From assembly GCA_047604965.1 (NCBI GenBank), contig JASGGQ010000029.1, forward strand, positions 1 through 23,047: 23,047 nucleotides of DNA. Reading direction: 5' to 3'. Shown piece after piece: positions 1-7,641 of this stretch; within the stretch, counting starts at the first letter, position 1, and every line of letters starts with the position of its first letter. This DNA is from JAGIBJ01 sp047604965 (GTDB lineage: Bacteria; Actinomycetota; Thermoleophilia; Solirubrobacterales; Solirubrobacteraceae). Both the position numbers and the translations under genes were made by a program. Below the pieces are notes generated by a model. The model did not search any database, had not been told where the DNA came from, and saw only the letters and a program-made list of their open reading frames with translations.

Positions 1-24
1 AGGGGCGCAATTTCGACGCTCGGC
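1..24 (-). repeat. Partial copy of a dispersed palindromic intergenic repeat
   Basis: These 24 bases are the exact reverse complement of 19976-19999, which is the left half of a palindromic element between two genes at the other end of the window. The second arm of this copy would lie to the left of position 1, so the copy is cut by the window edge. It sits just downstream of the stop of the dimethylformamidase-like gene, where a hairpin could end transcription. An exact 24-base match between two intergenic sites 20 kb apart is not expected by chance. Confidence 0.8.
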
Positions 25-47
25 CGGGGGTTACGGCCGGGGGTTAC
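22..47. repeat. Perfect 13-bp tandem duplication over a stop codon
   Basis: The unit GGCCGGGGGTTAC occurs twice back to back at 22-34 and 35-47. The second copy contains the TAA stop (read as TTA at 44-46 on the plus strand) of the minus-strand gene ending at 44. The first copy is 13 bases away and so in a different frame. It looks like a recent slippage duplication at the gene end, next to the dispersed repeat at 1-24. Confidence 0.85.
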
Positions 48-2593
48 GCGGCGCGCACGCGCTGCGAGGAGGTGATCTTCTTGGCGTTGCCGGCCGTGTC
101 GGTGGCGGTCACGGCGAGCGTTGTCGCGAGCGACAGCACCGAGGAGATCCGTTTGAAGTCGCTGGCGCTGATGACGATGCTCAGCACGACCGACTTTCCG
201 GGGGCGACCGATCCGGTCGCGGCACCGAGCGTGCCGGTTGCATCGGTCAACGTTGCGGCGAGTGCGACCGGGCCGCTCTTTTCGCTGCTCGGGCAGGTGA
301 CCCGCACCGTGAGGGTTTTTGTGCTCGACGACACGTTGTACCAGCCGAGCAGGAACACCGTGGCGTTGGTGATCGCCATCGTGATCTGCGGCGCATCCTT
401 ATCCGACGATGGCGTTGCGGTGGGCGTCGCCGTCGGTGTTGCCGTCGGGGTCGCCGTCGGGGTCGGGGTCGGCGTTCGCGTTGGTGTGGGCGTCGCGGTC
501 GCGGTTGGCGTCGGTGTCGCGGTCGCGGTTGGCGTCGGTGTCGCCGTCGCGGTTGGCGTCGGCGTTGGAGTCGCGGTCGCCGTTGGCGTGGGTGTTGCCG
601 TGGGCGTGATGACCGGCGTCGCCGTGGGTGTCGGTGTTGCCGTGGTGCCGTCGTCGATGATCACACCGGTTGGGGTGGCCGGGAAGATCCCGCCATCGAC
701 GAACAGGTTGGCGGTCGCCTGGCGGATCGCTTGCACCGAACCATCGGTCGGCGGATCGGCAAACGACTCGTTGTAGTTGTCGACGAAGTGCGGCCCGAGC
801 CCCCACGACCAGTGAATCGTGCCGGCCGAGAAGACCAGTGCGCCGCTGGGAGCGGTGTAGGTGGTGGCATTCGCGTACGGGGTGCCGTACGACGGCGGCG
901 ACGAAGCGGGGCCGTCGGTGGTGTAGGTGCGGCCACCATCGAGCAGGTACACGAGGTTGCTCGTCGCTCCCGTCTCGCGAGGATCGGTCTGTGAGAGGCG
1001 CTGGATGCCGGCGGTGCCGGCCTTCGTGGTGGGGAGTTTGCCGTACGGGTCGCTGGCCGACGGGACGCCATCCCACTCCCACGCGAGCGTCGCTTCGCCG
1101 AGATCGGTTGCGTCGGTCGTCGAGATACCGGTGTAGCGCCACGCGCGATGGCCGGCGAATTCGCCGTTGCCGTTGTCGGCCGGCACGGTGATCGGCCGGC
1201 GCCCGTTGTCGTCGTCGCCGATGTATTGCACGCCGAACAGCGCGCTTTCTGGCCGGTTGGGACCGGTGTACTCGGTGGGCGTCGCGGCCGTCGTGCCGGG
1301 CGTGGCCACATCGGGGCCCTTGCCGGGGTCGCGCCACGTCGTCGTCGGGGAGACCGGGTCGGCGGTGCCGGCTACCGTCGGGGAGGGGCTACCGCCACCT
1401 TCGATCGTCTTGTAGCAGACGAGCACGCGCGCGTTCTTGGCGTTCGTTGCCGCCGCGCCCTGCGCCGTTTCGTACCGAACGCGCCAGTAGCCGGTGTTCG
1501 CGCCGAAGTTGTAGATGCTCGTGCCGGCGTCGCGGGCCGCTTCGATCCCGTCGCGCAGGCCGTCGGTCCAGTACTCGCCGTGGCCGAGAATCACGACCGC
1601 CTTGGAATTCGCCGGCAGCGCTTGCTCGGGAGCGAAGGTCAGGGCGACATCGTCGGTATAGGCGACATCGTAGCCCTGCTGCTCCAGCCACCAGATCGCC
1701 GGGAACTCGGTGCGCAGCACCCAGTTGTAATCGGCGATCCAGTTGAGATACGGCCGATCGAACGACACCTTTGCGGCCCGCTCGGTCGAGGTCGCCGGCA
1801 CGATCGAGCCGGAACTCTGATACCGCGAATTGTAGGTGTAGAGTGAGCGTCCGCCCCAGTAGTTGTACGCCTGCCAGGTATTGGTCGGCAGCAGCGCCAG
1901 GAGATCGCGCGGACGACTGTCGTCGCGCACGATCACGACGATATGGGACTGGCCACTGCGCGGCACCGGGGCGACGCCGGCCGGGAACTCCAGCCAGTTT
2001 GCCCGGAGCTTGATGAGATAGACGCCGGTTTGCGGGAACGCTGAGGCCGGGATCGAGAAGTTCGTCATCCAGCCCGCGCGACCGGTGAGCCCGGTCTCCT
2101 CGTCGTAAGGCGCGGGGTCCGGCTCGACGCCGCCTTCCCAGGCGTTCGCCGGGATCCCGTCCTCATTGAAGCGCTGCCAGGTCGAGTACTTGCGCGAGCC
2201 GCTGGTCCACGTTTGGCGTCCGCCGTTGCCGCCGTAGTACCCGAGGCGGAACACGTCGACCGCCGTGTTTTCTAGGGGGTCGCTATCGGGCGGCAGGTAG
2301 CCGTTGGGGCCGGAGCAGGCGATCTGGAGCGGGTCGCCGAGGTTGATCGAGGAGCGACGGCCAAAACCGAGCACCGCCGACGACGCATCGGAGACGCGGA
2401 AGTCGGTCGTCCACGTCGACTCGTCGGTCTGCGTGTTCTCGGCGACAATCGGGTTCGCGGCCGAGGCTGCCAGTGCCGCATCGGCGCCCATTGCCAAGAC
2501 CGGCAGGCCGCCGGCGACCGCTGAACCGGCGACGGTGACCGAACTGCGCTTGAGGAACGTTCGGCGCGATTGAGGGGCGTTGGGATTGGGCAT
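44..2593 (-). CDS. Tat-exported N,N-dimethylformamidase beta-subunit-like protein with Thr-Pro linker
   Basis: The 849-residue protein starts at the ATG at 2593; upstream codons of the open frame have no family-like sequence. It opens with a twin-arginine signal, SRRTFLK at residues 9-15, then an Ala-rich hydrophobic stretch, so it should be exported folded. Residues about 110-640 resemble the large-subunit C-terminal domain of N,N-dimethylformamidase: VFRLGYYGG near 115, NTWQAYNYWGG near 238-248, the EFPAIWWLEQQGYDV segment near 296-310, and GHGEYWTDGLRDGI near 338-350. The characterised amidase uses a mononuclear iron site with Tyr and Glu ligands; I cannot assign those ligands here without an alignment. 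Residues about 648-729 are a Thr-Pro/Thr-Ala repeat linker, followed by a roughly 120-residue beta-rich, Ig-like C-terminal domain. No small alpha-subunit gene lies alongside, so amidase activity is unproven; a carbohydrate or cell-surface role is equally possible. Confidence 0.85.
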   Translation of the reverse strand: MPNPNAPQSRRTFLKRSSVTVAGSAVAGGLPVLAMGADAALAASAANPIVAENTQTDESTWTTDFRVSDASSAVLGFGRRSSINLGDPLQIACSGPNGYLPPDSDPLENTAVDVFRLGYYGGNGGRQTWTSGSRKYSTWQRFNEDGIPANAWEGGVEPDPAPYDEETGLTGRAGWMTNFSIPASAFPQTGVYLIKLRANWLEFPAGVAPVPRSGQSHIVVIVRDDSRPRDLLALLPTNTWQAYNYWGGRSLYTYNSRYQSSGSIVPATSTERAAKVSFDRPYLNWIADYNWVLRTEFPAIWWLEQQGYDVAYTDDVALTFAPEQALPANSKAVVILGHGEYWTDGLRDGIEAARDAGTSIYNFGANTGYWRVRYETAQGAAATNAKNARVLVCYKTIEGGGSPSPTVAGTADPVSPTTTWRDPGKGPDVATPGTTAATPTEYTGPNRPESALFGVQYIGDDDNGRRPITVPADNGNGEFAGHRAWRYTGISTTDATDLGEATLAWEWDGVPSASDPYGKLPTTKAGTAGIQRLSQTDPRETGATSNLVYLLDGGRTYTTDGPASSPPSYGTPYANATTYTAPSGALVFSAGTIHWSWGLGPHFVDNYNESFADPPTDGSVQAIRQATANLFVDGGIFPATPTGVIIDDGTTATPTPTATPVITPTATPTPTATATPTPTPTATATPTPTATATPTPTATATPTPTRTPTPTPTATPTATPTATPTATPSSDKDAPQITMAITNATVFLLGWYNVSSSTKTLTVRVTCPSSEKSGPVALAATLTDATGTLGAATGSVAPGKSVVLSIVISASDFKRISSVLSLATTLAVTATDTAGNAKKITSSQRVRAA
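408..640 (-). repeat. Tandem repeats encoding the Thr-Pro linker
   Basis: This tract inside the first gene is built of degenerate 6-, 12- and 24-bp units. Two adjacent 24-bp units at 495-518 and 519-542 are identical and a third, diverged unit follows at 543-566. All units keep the reading frame and encode TPTATP-type residues. Such linkers join exported catalytic domains to C-terminal binding domains. Unit number may vary between strains because changes of 6, 12 or 24 bases stay in frame. The long open frame on the opposite strand here (Val-Gly-rich) is only a shadow of this repeat. Confidence 0.85.
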
Positions 2594-2667
2594 CGGGCTC
2601 TCGACCGGGATCAGGTGGGCACGACCGGGCGGGCGGCGCGCTGGACGATAACAGTCGCTACACGGCA

Positions 2668-2677
2668 GATTGCAATC
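2668..2677. promoter_or_regulatory. Palindrome in a divergent intergenic region
   Basis: GATTGCAATC is a perfect 10-bp palindrome that extends to 16 bp with one mismatched pair. It lies in the 179-bp gap between the divergent starts at 2593 (minus) and 2773 (plus), in a locally less GC-rich patch. It could be an operator shared by the two genes. I see no convincing -35/-10 pair beside it, so this is a weak call. Confidence 0.25.
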
Positions 2678-2772
2678 CGCAGGCCGGTTTCCTACGCAGT
2701 CGGCCGGTACACCGCGTTCTGGAGTTGGTTTCCGGTGTGAGTCGGTGTGGCGACCTGCGATCATCGCCGCCG

Positions 2773-4233
2773 ATGGACTCTGCCGCGCCCGTTCCGCGTC
2801 CGCGTCGTCCGCTGCTGAGCGCCGTGGTCGCGATCGCCGCGATCGTGCTCCTGCTCCGCTTCCTCTACGGCCCCGGAATCGTGGGCATTGACGCACTGTG
2901 GTCGCTGGCGTGGGGGCGCGACCTGGCCCACGGCGCGGCGCTGTCAGTGAGCGGCACGACCACCCCGCATGTGCTCAGTAACCTGCTCGGGCTGGTGCTC
3001 GCGCCGTTCGGCCCCGACGCCGATCGCGCGCTCGTGGCCGTCGAGTATGTTGGCGCGGCAACGCTTATCTGGAGTTGTGGTGCCGTTGCGTGGCAGCTCG
3101 CCGGCCTCCCCGCAGGTGCGCTCGCGGCGATCCTGATGCTCAGCCGCGAACAGCTGCTGTATGCCACGCGCAGCGGGTTTCTCGACGTGCTGGCCGCCAC
3201 GCTGGTGGCGCTCGCGGCCTACTTCGTCGTGCGCGGGCAGGCGCGCCGCTGGACCGGCGCTGCCGCACTGCTCGCGCTCGCCGGGCTGCTGCGTCCCGAG
3301 CCGTGGGTGCTGCTTGCCGTGCTGACGCTGTGGTGCTGGCAGCATTCCGGCCGGCCGGACTGGCGGCTCGTTGCGATGACCGTCGCGGTTCCACTGCTGT
3401 GGGCGCTCAGCGACGGGCTACTGGCCGGCGACCCACTCTTTTCGCTGCATGAAACCGGCCGCGTGAGTCACCTGTTCCGAATCGGCCAGGGCATCCCCGA
3501 TACCGCAGGCGCGCAACTCTCAAGCATCCCCCGCAGCATCGTGCGCGCCTGCGGCCCGGAACTGCTGCTCGTCGCTGTGCTCGCCGCCGCGACGTTGTGG
3601 AGACCGGGACCGGGCGGCGCGGACGAGCGCACGCGCTGGTTCGGCGGCGCTGACGGCCCGCTGGTCACCTCGCTGCGCTTGCTGACGGCCGGCGCTGCCG
3701 TGCTCGCCGCGACGCTCGCCGGGCAAGCACTCACCGGCACGCTGCTCTTCGCACGGTTCAGTTTGCCGTTCGCGGCGCTGATCGTCCCGGTCAGTGCCGT
3801 CGTGATCGTGACGGCGTTGCGTGAGCGGTTTGCCGTGTCCGCCACTGCGGGAGTCGTGGTCATCGCCCCCATACTTGTGGCGTTTGCACTGCCGCTAGCG
3901 ATCCACGCCCGGGCCGATACCGACGCCGAGCAGGCCCGGTATGAGGCAGCCCGCGCGGCGATCCGGCCCGGCGTGCCGTGCGTACCTGCGGTGGTTCCCG
4001 GCCGCAACCTGCGGGCTGCGGTGGCGGCCTGGACCGGCCATCGCGCCACTGCGGTCGTCGCCGCCGCCGACGCAGGAATCCCGCCGCGCGGCACGTACAT
4101 CGATGCTGTGACGCGCAGCGCAGAACGGTTCGCACTCGACCCGAGCTTCCCGCAGCGCCGGCTCGCCGCGCTCGACCTGCCGCTTGTGCGCAGTGGGCAC
4201 GGCTGGATTGTGCGAGCCCAGTGCGGGCGGTGA
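2773..4233 (+). CDS. Multi-pass membrane glycosyltransferase-like protein (GT-C type)
   Basis: The 486-residue protein has a short basic N-terminus, a first membrane helix at about residues 13-31, then a loop GIDALWSLAWGRDLAHG with Asp40 and Asp50, and about eight to ten more hydrophobic helices. An acidic first external loop and a later LLRPEPW segment are typical of GT-C enzymes that use polyprenyl-phosphate sugars. The last ~110 residues form a soluble tail rich in Ala and Arg. Overall sequence is too diverged for me to name a substrate. The ATG at 2773 is chosen because it directly precedes the basic N-terminus; it has no good Shine-Dalgarno, and an in-frame GTG at 2737 behind GGAG (2721-2724) is an alternative. 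It is followed eight bases later by a second GT-C gene, so the two are very probably one operon. Confidence 0.75.
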   Translation: MDSAAPVPRPRRPLLSAVVAIAAIVLLLRFLYGPGIVGIDALWSLAWGRDLAHGAALSVSGTTTPHVLSNLLGLVLAPFGPDADRALVAVEYVGAATLIWSCGAVAWQLAGLPAGALAAILMLSREQLLYATRSGFLDVLAATLVALAAYFVVRGQARRWTGAAALLALAGLLRPEPWVLLAVLTLWCWQHSGRPDWRLVAMTVAVPLLWALSDGLLAGDPLFSLHETGRVSHLFRIGQGIPDTAGAQLSSIPRSIVRACGPELLLVAVLAAATLWRPGPGGADERTRWFGGADGPLVTSLRLLTAGAAVLAATLAGQALTGTLLFARFSLPFAALIVPVSAVVIVTALRERFAVSATAGVVVIAPILVAFALPLAIHARADTDAEQARYEAARAAIRPGVPCVPAVVPGRNLRAAVAAWTGHRATAVVAAADAGIPPRGTYIDAVTRSAERFALDPSFPQRRLAALDLPLVRSGHGWIVRAQCGR

Positions 4234-4241
4234 GTCGCACC

Positions 4242-6158
4242 ATGCCGCCGATCGATCAGCTGACCGAGCAGGCTGTGCCGCAGCGTGGCGTGCTGTTCGG
4301 CCGCCTCGCCTTCGCGGCGTATGTCGCCCTGCTGCTGGCGGCGTCGTGGCGGCGCTGGGGCGATCCCGTCAGCGATGTCGGCCTCGATTTGACGGTCGCC
4401 GCGCATTGGTCCGACGGCCTCGTGCCGTACCGCGATCTGCGCTACTGGTACGGGCCGCTGGGGATCGGCACGTTGACGGCGACCTTTGGGCTCTTCGGCG
4501 CGACGCTCTGGACGGCCGTGGCGACCGGATTGGCGATCACGGGGGGCATCGCGGAGTTGAGCCGGCGGATCGCTCGCCGCTGGCTCGATCCGCTGCCGGC
4601 GCTCGCCGCGAGTGCGGTGGTGCTCTCGATCGCGTTCAGCGGCACGCTCTTTGACTTCGTGCTGCCCCACACCTTCGCGGCGACGACCGGATTGCTGGCG
4701 TTGCTGGCCGCGATCCTGGCGCTGACGCACGGCCGGTACGCGGTGGCCGGCGTGGCGATCGGCGCAACGGCGCTGGCACGGCCGGAGTTCTTCGCCTTCG
4801 GGCTGGCCGCGCTCGGTGGTGCGGCGCTCGGGCAGGTGCGCGCCAGTGGCGTGCGAGACGCGGCGGCCGGTGTCGTGCGCGCCGTCGCGGTCGCCGCGCT
4901 GGTTGCGCTGCCGCCGTATCTGTGGCTCGCGCAGCTGGCCGGTGCGCACCGCCTGCTGCTGGAGAACATCTGGCCGGTGGAGTTTCTGCGCGCCGTCGGC
5001 GGCACCTTCGAACACGATCAGCATCCCTTCGACCTGCCGTCGCTGGGCACGTTGCTCGTGCGCGGTGCGGCGCTCGTCGGCGGCACGTGGCTGCTCTTGC
5101 GACTCGCTGCGCTCCTGCTGTCGCGTGGACGCGACCGTGGCGGCCGCGATCGTGTGACCGGTGGGGAGGTTGAGGCCAGCGGGGAGGGCAAGCGCGAATG
5201 GTGGATGCGCAGCGGCCGCGTCGTCGGAACGCTCACCGCGGTTGGGCTGCTCGGCCTGGTGTTGGCGGCGGCCGGCGGTGACCCCGGCCAGCCGCTGCGG
5301 CTGCTGCGCGCCGACCTCACGCGGCTCGTGATCGCGATGACGCCGCTCGCAGCGGTTGGTCTGGCGACGCTCGGCTGGGGCGCGATCTGCTGGTGGCGCG
5401 CCGCGCCGCCGCCGCTCCAGGACGGCGAGCACGGCCCAGGGTGGGTTGCGGCCGGTGCGCTGATCGCCGTCGCGAGCGCCTGTTCGCTGCGGTCGTACGC
5501 GATCTTCTCGACCGACGTGTACGCCTCGTACTACGCCCCGCCGGTGGTGATCGTCGCCGCGATCCTGGTGGTGCGGCTGGCGCGCCGCGTCACGCTGCAA
5601 CCGCTGCTCGCGGCGTCGGCGGTGTTGGCGCTCGGTGCTGCGTCGCTGACGGCGCACGCGATCATCGGCTTCTACCGCGACAAGCAGGTGCTCGTCACCA
5701 CGCCGGTGGGCAGCTTCAAATCGAACGCCGACGGCGACGAGTCGGTACGCCGCCTGCTCGACGCTCTGATCCCGCGCGCCACGCCCGGTGAACGGCTGCT
5801 GGCGATGCCGCAAGAACCCGGGTTCCTGTTCCTGACGCGCACCCGCCCGGCGCTCTACAACGCGACCTTTCTCCCAGGCGTGCTCGCCACCCCGCAGGAA
5901 GACCAAGCGGCGGCGCGCGCGTTGATCGACGGTTCCGCCGACGGGCCGGTCGCCGGCTACCGGCCGCCGCGCTTCGTTGTCGAGGGCGTGTGGAACTTTG
6001 CGCAGTGGGGCTTTCGGGCGCAGGGCGTTGACGTCAACGTCGCGCTGCACCGGGCCGTCACCGAGCATTACCGCGTGATCGGGCGGTTCGGCGACACCGA
6101 CCACATCCCGCCGCCATATACGCTCGGTCACGCCTTCGTGCTCTACGAGTTGCGGTAG
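4242..6158 (+). CDS. Multi-pass membrane glycosyltransferase (GT-C, GT39/PMT-like)
   Basis: The 638-residue protein has a first membrane helix at about residues 19-36 and then the loop DVGLDLTVAAHWSDG followed by LVPYRDLRYWYGPLG (Asp49 and Asp65), a layout common in actinobacterial GT-C mannosyl/arabinosyl-type transferases. About ten further helices follow, with ALARPEFFAFG after the sixth or so, and a soluble C-terminal domain from about residue 480. The predicted reaction is transfer of a sugar from a polyprenyl-phosphate donor on the outer face of the membrane; the acceptor is unknown. The start ATG at 4242 has GGTGA (4229-4233) eight bases upstream. An in-frame GTG at 4230 overlaps the previous stop by four bases and is a possible alternative. 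Translation is likely coupled to the upstream GT-C gene. Confidence 0.8.
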   Translation: MPPIDQLTEQAVPQRGVLFGRLAFAAYVALLLAASWRRWGDPVSDVGLDLTVAAHWSDGLVPYRDLRYWYGPLGIGTLTATFGLFGATLWTAVATGLAITGGIAELSRRIARRWLDPLPALAASAVVLSIAFSGTLFDFVLPHTFAATTGLLALLAAILALTHGRYAVAGVAIGATALARPEFFAFGLAALGGAALGQVRASGVRDAAAGVVRAVAVAALVALPPYLWLAQLAGAHRLLLENIWPVEFLRAVGGTFEHDQHPFDLPSLGTLLVRGAALVGGTWLLLRLAALLLSRGRDRGGRDRVTGGEVEASGEGKREWWMRSGRVVGTLTAVGLLGLVLAAAGGDPGQPLRLLRADLTRLVIAMTPLAAVGLATLGWGAICWWRAAPPPLQDGEHGPGWVAAGALIAVASACSLRSYAIFSTDVYASYYAPPVVIVAAILVVRLARRVTLQPLLAASAVLALGAASLTAHAIIGFYRDKQVLVTTPVGSFKSNADGDESVRRLLDALIPRATPGERLLAMPQEPGFLFLTRTRPALYNATFLPGVLATPQEDQAAARALIDGSADGPVAGYRPPRFVVEGVWNFAQWGFRAQGVDVNVALHRAVTEHYRVIGRFGDTDHIPPPYTLGHAFVLYELR

Positions 6159-6223
6159 CCCAGAGCGTGGTCGCCCGGTGGTAGCGTCCGTCTTCCATCG
6201 TCTCGTCCTTCTGGAGCCGTTGC

Positions 6224-7567
6224 ATGTCCACCATCGATCGTGCGCGCACGCTGCTGCCTGAGCTGCGCCGCGACCTCGAAGCGCTTGTTCGCATCCCGTC
6301 GGTCTCCGTGCCGGGCGAAGTTGGTGAGGAGCTGCTGGCGGCCTGCGCGCTGACCGAACGGCTCTTTCGGGAGGCCGGCGTTGACACTTCGATCTTGGAG
6401 CTGCCGAACACCGCGCCGATCGTGACCGGTGAGATCCCCGCGCCGCCTGGCGCGCCGACGGTGCTGCTGTATTCGCATTACGACGTCGTCGGCGCCGGAG
6501 CGCTGGAGCTGTGGGACTCGCCGCCGTTTACCCCGACCGAGCGTGACGGCGCGATTTATGGGCGCGGCACGGCCGACACGAAGTCGAACATCCTGATGCA
6601 TGTCGGTGCGCTGCGCGCCTGGGATGGCCGGCCGCCGGTCGGCATCAAGGTGCTGATCGAGGGGTACGAGGAGATCGGCTCCGGCGAACTGCTCTCCTAC
6701 CCCGCCCAAAACCCCGATCTGTTCCGTGCCGACACGCTCGTGATCGGCGACATGGGCTCGATCGAGCCGGGCATCCCGACGCTCACGACCGCCCTGCGTG
6801 GCGTCGCGAACATCACGATCCAGGCCCGCACGCTGGAGTCTGCCAAGCACTCCGGCCAATACGGCGGCGCTGCGCCCGACGCGCTGCTGGCAATCATCCG
6901 CGCGATCGACGCGCTGCACGACGACGTCGGCGATGTGGCCGTCGCCGGGCTGCGGCGCAACTCGTGGCCGGATGCCGGGCTCGACGAAGCGGTCTTCCGC
7001 CAACTCGGCACGGTGCTCGACGGCCTGCCGCTGATCGGCAGCGGCGACCTCGGGTCGCGCATCTGGTCTGGCCCTGCGGTGACGGTGATCGGCATCGATG
7101 TGCCGTCGGTCGCTGAGGCGGTCAACGCCGTCTCGGCGCATGCACGCGCGATCCTCAACGTGCGGGTCCATCCCGAGCAGGATGCCGTTCAGGCGCAGCA
7201 GCTGGTGATCGACTATCTCACCGCGCTCAAGCCGTACGGCATCGAGCTGACCGCCACCCCTGGTGCGATCGGCAACGGCTTTGCTGCCAGGTCGGATGGG
7301 CCGGCGTACGCCGCCGCGCGTGCCGCATGGGGTGCTGCCTACGGCCGCGATGTGGTGCTGGCCGGGAGCGGCGGCTCGATCCCGATCGTCTCGGCGCTGG
7401 CCGCCGCCGGTGGTGGCGAGGCGCTGCTGATCGGCGCTGCCGATGGCTTTGCGAACATCCACGGCCCCAATGAGCGGGTGCTGCTTGACGAGTTCGAGCG
7501 CGCGATCCTCGCCGAAGCGGACTGGCTCGGCCGCTACGCCGAGCAGACCACCGGCGCATGTTGGTAA
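6224..7567 (+). CDS. M20/M25/M40-family metallopeptidase (dipeptidase-like)
   Basis: The 447-residue cytoplasmic enzyme has the full set of M20 di-zinc residues in order: YSHYDVV with His85 and Asp87, GRGTADTK with bridging Asp118, GYEEIGS with the Glu149/Glu150 pair (general base plus ligand), GDMG with Asp176, and FANIHGPNE with His413. Length and motif spacing are normal for the family, which includes dipeptidases, carboxypeptidases and amidohydrolases; substrate cannot be read from sequence. The start ATG has GGAG at 6213-6216, seven bases upstream. It follows the GT-C pair by 65 bases on the same strand and may share their transcript. The convergent neighbour's stop lies 75 bases beyond its own. 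Confidence 0.92.
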   Translation: MSTIDRARTLLPELRRDLEALVRIPSVSVPGEVGEELLAACALTERLFREAGVDTSILELPNTAPIVTGEIPAPPGAPTVLLYSHYDVVGAGALELWDSPPFTPTERDGAIYGRGTADTKSNILMHVGALRAWDGRPPVGIKVLIEGYEEIGSGELLSYPAQNPDLFRADTLVIGDMGSIEPGIPTLTTALRGVANITIQARTLESAKHSGQYGGAAPDALLAIIRAIDALHDDVGDVAVAGLRRNSWPDAGLDEAVFRQLGTVLDGLPLIGSGDLGSRIWSGPAVTVIGIDVPSVAEAVNAVSAHARAILNVRVHPEQDAVQAQQLVIDYLTALKPYGIELTATPGAIGNGFAARSDGPAYAAARAAWGAAYGRDVVLAGSGGSIPIVSALAAAGGGEALLIGAADGFANIHGPNERVLLDEFERAILAEADWLGRYAEQTTGACW

Positions 7568-7641
7568 GAAGGTCTTTCAGCCTGAAGCGTGCGGCGGGGC
7601 ATGCTGGATCGTGCGCGCGATGCAGGAGCGAAGCGCGCCGG

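Noticed and set aside
408..640. CRISPR-like array
   Set aside because: The repeats are short, in frame, have no spacers and code for a Thr-Pro linker; no cas genes are present.
72..776. Plus-strand Val-Gly repeat protein
   Set aside because: It is the complement of the Thr-Pro linker repeats and the end of the dimethylformamidase-like gene, which has a Tat signal and family motifs.
3468..6131. Open frame of 887 residues on the minus strand
   Set aside because: It is antisense to the two GT-C genes, is extremely rich in Arg, Gln and His with no domain or membrane pattern, and crosses both real genes. It is a GC-content shadow.
7568..7641. Terminator between the convergent peptidase and hydrolase genes
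   Set aside because: Only short imperfect stems are possible (ATCG/CGAT around 7608-7620); not strong enough to list.
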